NCBI RefSeq assembly: GCF_900129385.1
Contig: NZ_FQVO01000002.1
Location: forward strand, 62,001-126,000
Direction: 5' to 3'
Source of the DNA: Chryseobacterium takakiae
GTDB lineage: Bacteria; Bacteroidota; Bacteroidia; Flavobacteriales; Weeksellaceae
DNA length: 64,000 bases
Program-made: the position numbers and the translations under genes
Notes under the pieces: generated by a model
What the model was told of the DNA's origin: nothing
The model's input: the letters and a program-made list of their open reading frames with translations, nothing else
Databases searched by the model: none
In this document: positions 61,691 to 64,000 of the stretch, piece after piece
Numbering within the stretch: the stretch's first letter is position 1
Layout of the letters: every line of letters starts with the position of its first letter

Positions 61691-61985
61691 ATGAGCAAGA
61701 AATATCAATTTAGAAAGAAGAATGAACATATTTATAACTTTTGCCACGGTATTTGGTTAAACCTGTATACAAGAATAGAATACTTTGATATTATGATCAA
61801 TACCTTAGTGTATTGCAGAAAAATAAAGGAATGGGAATCTTGAGTATTGCATTATGCAAAGCCATGCTCATTTGATGTTTCGCTTTTTGGAAGTTTTAGA
61901 AATAGGAATACAGTTCTGCAGGAAATTATTGCGATGATTGGAAGAAGTATTGAATATAGATATTATATTGAGTCAGTAATTTCCA
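61691..61985 (+). pseudogene. Second, strongly decayed RAYT relic
   Basis: Begins MSKKYQFRKKNEHIYNF and continues IWLNLYTRIEYFDIMINTLVYCRK, parallel to the first RAYT. Stops and shifts follow. The HuH region survives only as QSHAHLMF, and most of the middle is deleted before a remnant of the C-terminal part. No intact transposase remains in the window. Confidence 0.7.
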
Positions 61986-62041
61986 GTCACAAAAAAAGCA
62001 TCTTTTTCCAGATGCTTGTGTTTTTTGATGTTGTTGGTATT

Positions 62042-62377
62042 TTAAACTTCGTCGTCAGAATCAATAGTGTAGGTTCTGCTTTTGAAGTCTTTGTCATGCT
62101 TTTCTGATATTACATCCTCACCCTTCTCGTTAATGATGAAATCTGTGGACTCATTAAACATCTCCTGAAAACTTTTAAAATCCTCTTTATAAAGATAAAT
62201 TTTATGCTTCTCGAATGTAGCTTCTCCATTCTCCCCGAAGTTTTTTTTACTTTCGGTAATCGTAAGATAATAATCTCCTGCTTTCGTCTCGCGCACATCA
62301 AAGAAATAAGTTCTTCTCCCTGCTTTTAACACCTTCGTGAAAATTTCATTTTCATGGCGTTCCTTGTATTCACTCAT
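62042..62377 (-). CDS. DUF3276 (PUR-alpha-like) protein
   Basis: A 111-residue protein of the Bacteroidota DUF3276 family, structurally related to the nucleic-acid-binding PUR repeat. It has EIFTKVLKAGRRTYFFDVRETKAGDYYLTITESKK and FEKHKIYLYKEDFKSFQEMF, which cover the conserved repeat. It probably binds single-stranded nucleic acid. A clear promoter lies upstream. Confidence 0.88.
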   Translation of the reverse strand: MSEYKERHENEIFTKVLKAGRRTYFFDVRETKAGDYYLTITESKKNFGENGEATFEKHKIYLYKEDFKSFQEMFNESTDFIINEKGEDVISEKHDKDFKSRTYTIDSDDEV

Positions 62378-62406
62378 TGTTAGATATTTTTTAATCTTGT
62401 TAAGAA

Positions 62407-62436
62407 CAAATATAAAAGTTTTCTTTTAATCACAAA
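62407..62436 (-). promoter_or_regulatory. Promoter of the DUF3276 gene
   Basis: Minus-strand TTTG (62433-62436), an 18-nt spacer and TATATTTG (62407-62414), 30 bp upstream of the start codon. Confidence 0.7.
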
Positions 62437-62476
62437 ATTTTTTTTATGATTTATTTAACATTTGTGAAAGAATGGG

Positions 62477-64000
62477 CTATGCAGTTACGGAATTGTTAAT
62501 TTCAGTCAGATTAAGAATTTTATCTGCACTTTGTGCGCTAGACTCTCTGTGTGTGATGATTATAGAAGTTGCATTATGAATTTTTCTTTCAATATTTTCA
62601 AGGATGTTCTGTTCGGTTTCAGTATCCAAAGCTGACAGGGAATCATCAAAAATAATGATGCTCGGATCCTTAATCAGTGCTCTTGCAATACAGATTCTTT
62701 GTTTCTGACCTCCCGAAAGCATCACGCCGCGCTCACCTACCATAGTTTTGTATTGATCTTTAAACCCTACAATATTTTTATCAACGTCCGCAATTTTTGC
62801 ATATTCCACTACTTTTTCATGGGTAGGATGATCTATGGCAAAACCAATATTATTTTCAATAGAATCAGAGAAAAGATAACTCTCCTGCGGAATATATCCA
62901 ATGAGTTTTCTGTAATTATTTAAGTTATGCTCTTTTAGATTTTTTCCGTCAATTAAAATTTCCCCTTCTGTGGGGTCAATAAGCCTGCAGAGTAACAAAG
63001 CTATCGTTGATTTTCCGCTACCGGTTTTCCCCATAATGGCTAAAGATTCTCCGGCTTTCACTGTGAAACTGAGATTTTCAAGGGCTTTAATTCTGGTGTT
63101 TGGATAAACATAAGATACATTTCGGAATTCAATATCTCCTTTAATGGGATAATTTTCAAAATTACGGTTTACGATTTCCGATTTCTTATCCATAAATTCA
63201 TTAATTCTCTGCATGGATGCTTCAGCTCTCTGGTTTACCGAAGTTACCCAGCCTACCATAGAGAAAGGAAATATCAGCGTATTGATGTACATAAAGAAAT
63301 CTGCAATCTTACCGATGCTTAGTTCTCCTGCAATATATTTCTGTCCGCCGATCCAGATAATGGCAACATTCAAAAGACCGATCACAAAAAGGATGATGGT
63401 GAAGAAGTAGGCTTCCGTTTTGGCAAGATCCAATGCTTTATCCTGATAGTCCGTCACTTTTATGCCGTAGTTCTTTTCAATATATTTTTCACGGGCGAAA
63501 AATTTCACAACACGGATTCCCGAAAAACTGTCCTGCACAAAAGTGGAGATGGCCGACTGGCTTTTCTGCATGATTTTCGATTTTTTATTGATAATGGAAC
63601 TTACCTTATAAATAGCATATGAAAGAAGCGGTAGGGGAAGCAAGGTCCAAAGCGTCATGGACACATCCGTCTTCAGCATATAAATTGCAGTGATGATGAC
63701 AAGAACCAGTAAGTTGGCAACGTACATCACGCCGGGGCCAAGGTACATTCTTACCGCTACAACATCTTCACTCAGCCTGTTCATAAGATCTCCGATGGTG
63801 GTCTGCTTATAATCGGTTAATGACAAATCCTGATAGTGTCTGTAGATTTTGTTTTTCAGTTCGTACTCAATTCTTCTGGAAGCAACAATAATCGTTTGCC
63901 GCATCATAAAGGTAAAAAAGCCTGTGAGAAGAGAGCATCCTACAATAATGGCAACATAAATCAACACCTGCCTGTTGAAGCCAAGATTTCCGTTGCGGGT
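62477..64000 (-). CDS. ABC exporter, fused permease and ATPase (partial)
   Basis: A type I ABC exporter half-transporter (MsbA/LmrA-like) exporting lipids, drugs or peptides. About 507 C-terminal residues are present; the frame is open to the right edge, so the first helix lies outside. Membrane segments are followed by an ATPase domain with Walker [12 protein letters not shown]-loop YIPQESYLF, signature LSGGQKQR, Walker B IIIFDDSLSALD (Asp in place of the usual catalytic Glu after Walker B) and switch His in ITHR. An internal GTG at 63967 is not the true start. Confidence 0.92.
   Translation of the reverse strand, partial: TRNGNLGFNRQVLIYVAIIVGCSLLTGFFTFMMRQTIIVASRRIEYELKNKIYRHYQDLSLTDYKQTTIGDLMNRLSEDVVAVRMYLGPGVMYVANLLVLVIITAIYMLKTDVSMTLWTLLPLPLLSYAIYKVSSIINKKSKIMQKSQSAISTFVQDSFSGIRVVKFFAREKYIEKNYGIKVTDYQDKALDLAKTEAYFFTIILFVIGLLNVAIIWIGGQKYIAGELSIGKIADFFMYINTLIFPFSMVGWVTSVNQRAEASMQRINEFMDKKSEIVNRNFENYPIKGDIEFRNVSYVYPNTRIKALENLSFTVKAGESLAIMGKTGSGKSTIALLLCRLIDPTEGEILIDGKNLKEHNLNNYRKLIGYIPQESYLFSDSIENNIGFAIDHPTHEKVVEYAKIADVDKNIVGFKDQYKTMVGERGVMLSGGQKQRICIARALIKDPSIIIFDDSLSALDTETEQNILENIERKIHNATSIIITHRESSAQSADKILNLTEINNSVTA

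Noticed and set aside
61847..62107. 86-codon rightward frame
   Set aside because: It is composed of RAYT remnant sequence and antisense of the DUF3276 gene.

Overview
The window looks like a chromosome segment of a low-GC Bacteroidota bacterium, most likely Chryseobacterium or a close Weeksellaceae relative. The evidence is the promoter style (-7 TAnnTTTG, -33 TTTG/TTG), the genes for bacillithiol synthesis (bshB1), the DUF3276 protein, type IX secretion C-terminal domains on large exported proteins, and the typical pdxA-yceD-rpmF-accB-accC order. No rRNA, CRISPR array or prophage was seen.

Region 1 (1-32.7 kb) is housekeeping. Leftward: accC (cut by the window edge), accB, rpmF, yceD and pdxA. 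Rightward: ribE, an NtrY-like sensor kinase and trmN6. Then come ftsE and rpmH (leftward), an NrnA-like DHH phosphoesterase, and a leftward run of patatin, alpha/beta hydrolase, lipoprotein, exbD, dsbD and tilS. Rightward follow an OmpA lipoprotein, an O-methyltransferase, a C40 peptidase, a DUF1648 protein and waaA. A hypothetical gene, a GT2 glycosyltransferase and an acyltransferase run leftward, then leuS with an extra insertion. A TonB energising operon (exbB-exbD-exbD-tonB) is followed by a PstS-like lipoprotein, a TPR protein, bshB1 and tRNA-His.

Region 2 (33.3-49.97 kb) encodes large exported proteins: a tail-fibre-like protein with a recent 255-bp internal duplication, a subtilisin-like protease and a second protein, both with T9SS type A sorting domains, and a 3461-residue SpvB/TcdB/Rhs polymorphic toxin.

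Region 3 (about 49.98-61.6 kb) is the most interesting part. The Rhs toxin gene and its immunity gene are followed, in the same orientation, by an array of orphan C-terminal cassettes. Most begin with a copy of the Rhs core segment, continue into a different toxin domain (two behind Hint pretoxin modules, one restriction-endonuclease-like, one YwqJ-like deaminase, others unknown) and end with a different small immunity gene. Three core copies carry the same 36-bp insertion with an in-frame stop, and a fourth has a 1-nt deletion at the same spot. Hairpin-bearing spacers of two types recur between cassettes. REP sequences and two decayed REP-associated transposases sit in the array. This looks like a silent reservoir from which the expressed Rhs gene can acquire new tips by recombination in the core; the recombination itself is inferred.

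Region 4 (62-64 kb) returns to housekeeping: the DUF3276 protein and an ABC exporter cut by the right edge.
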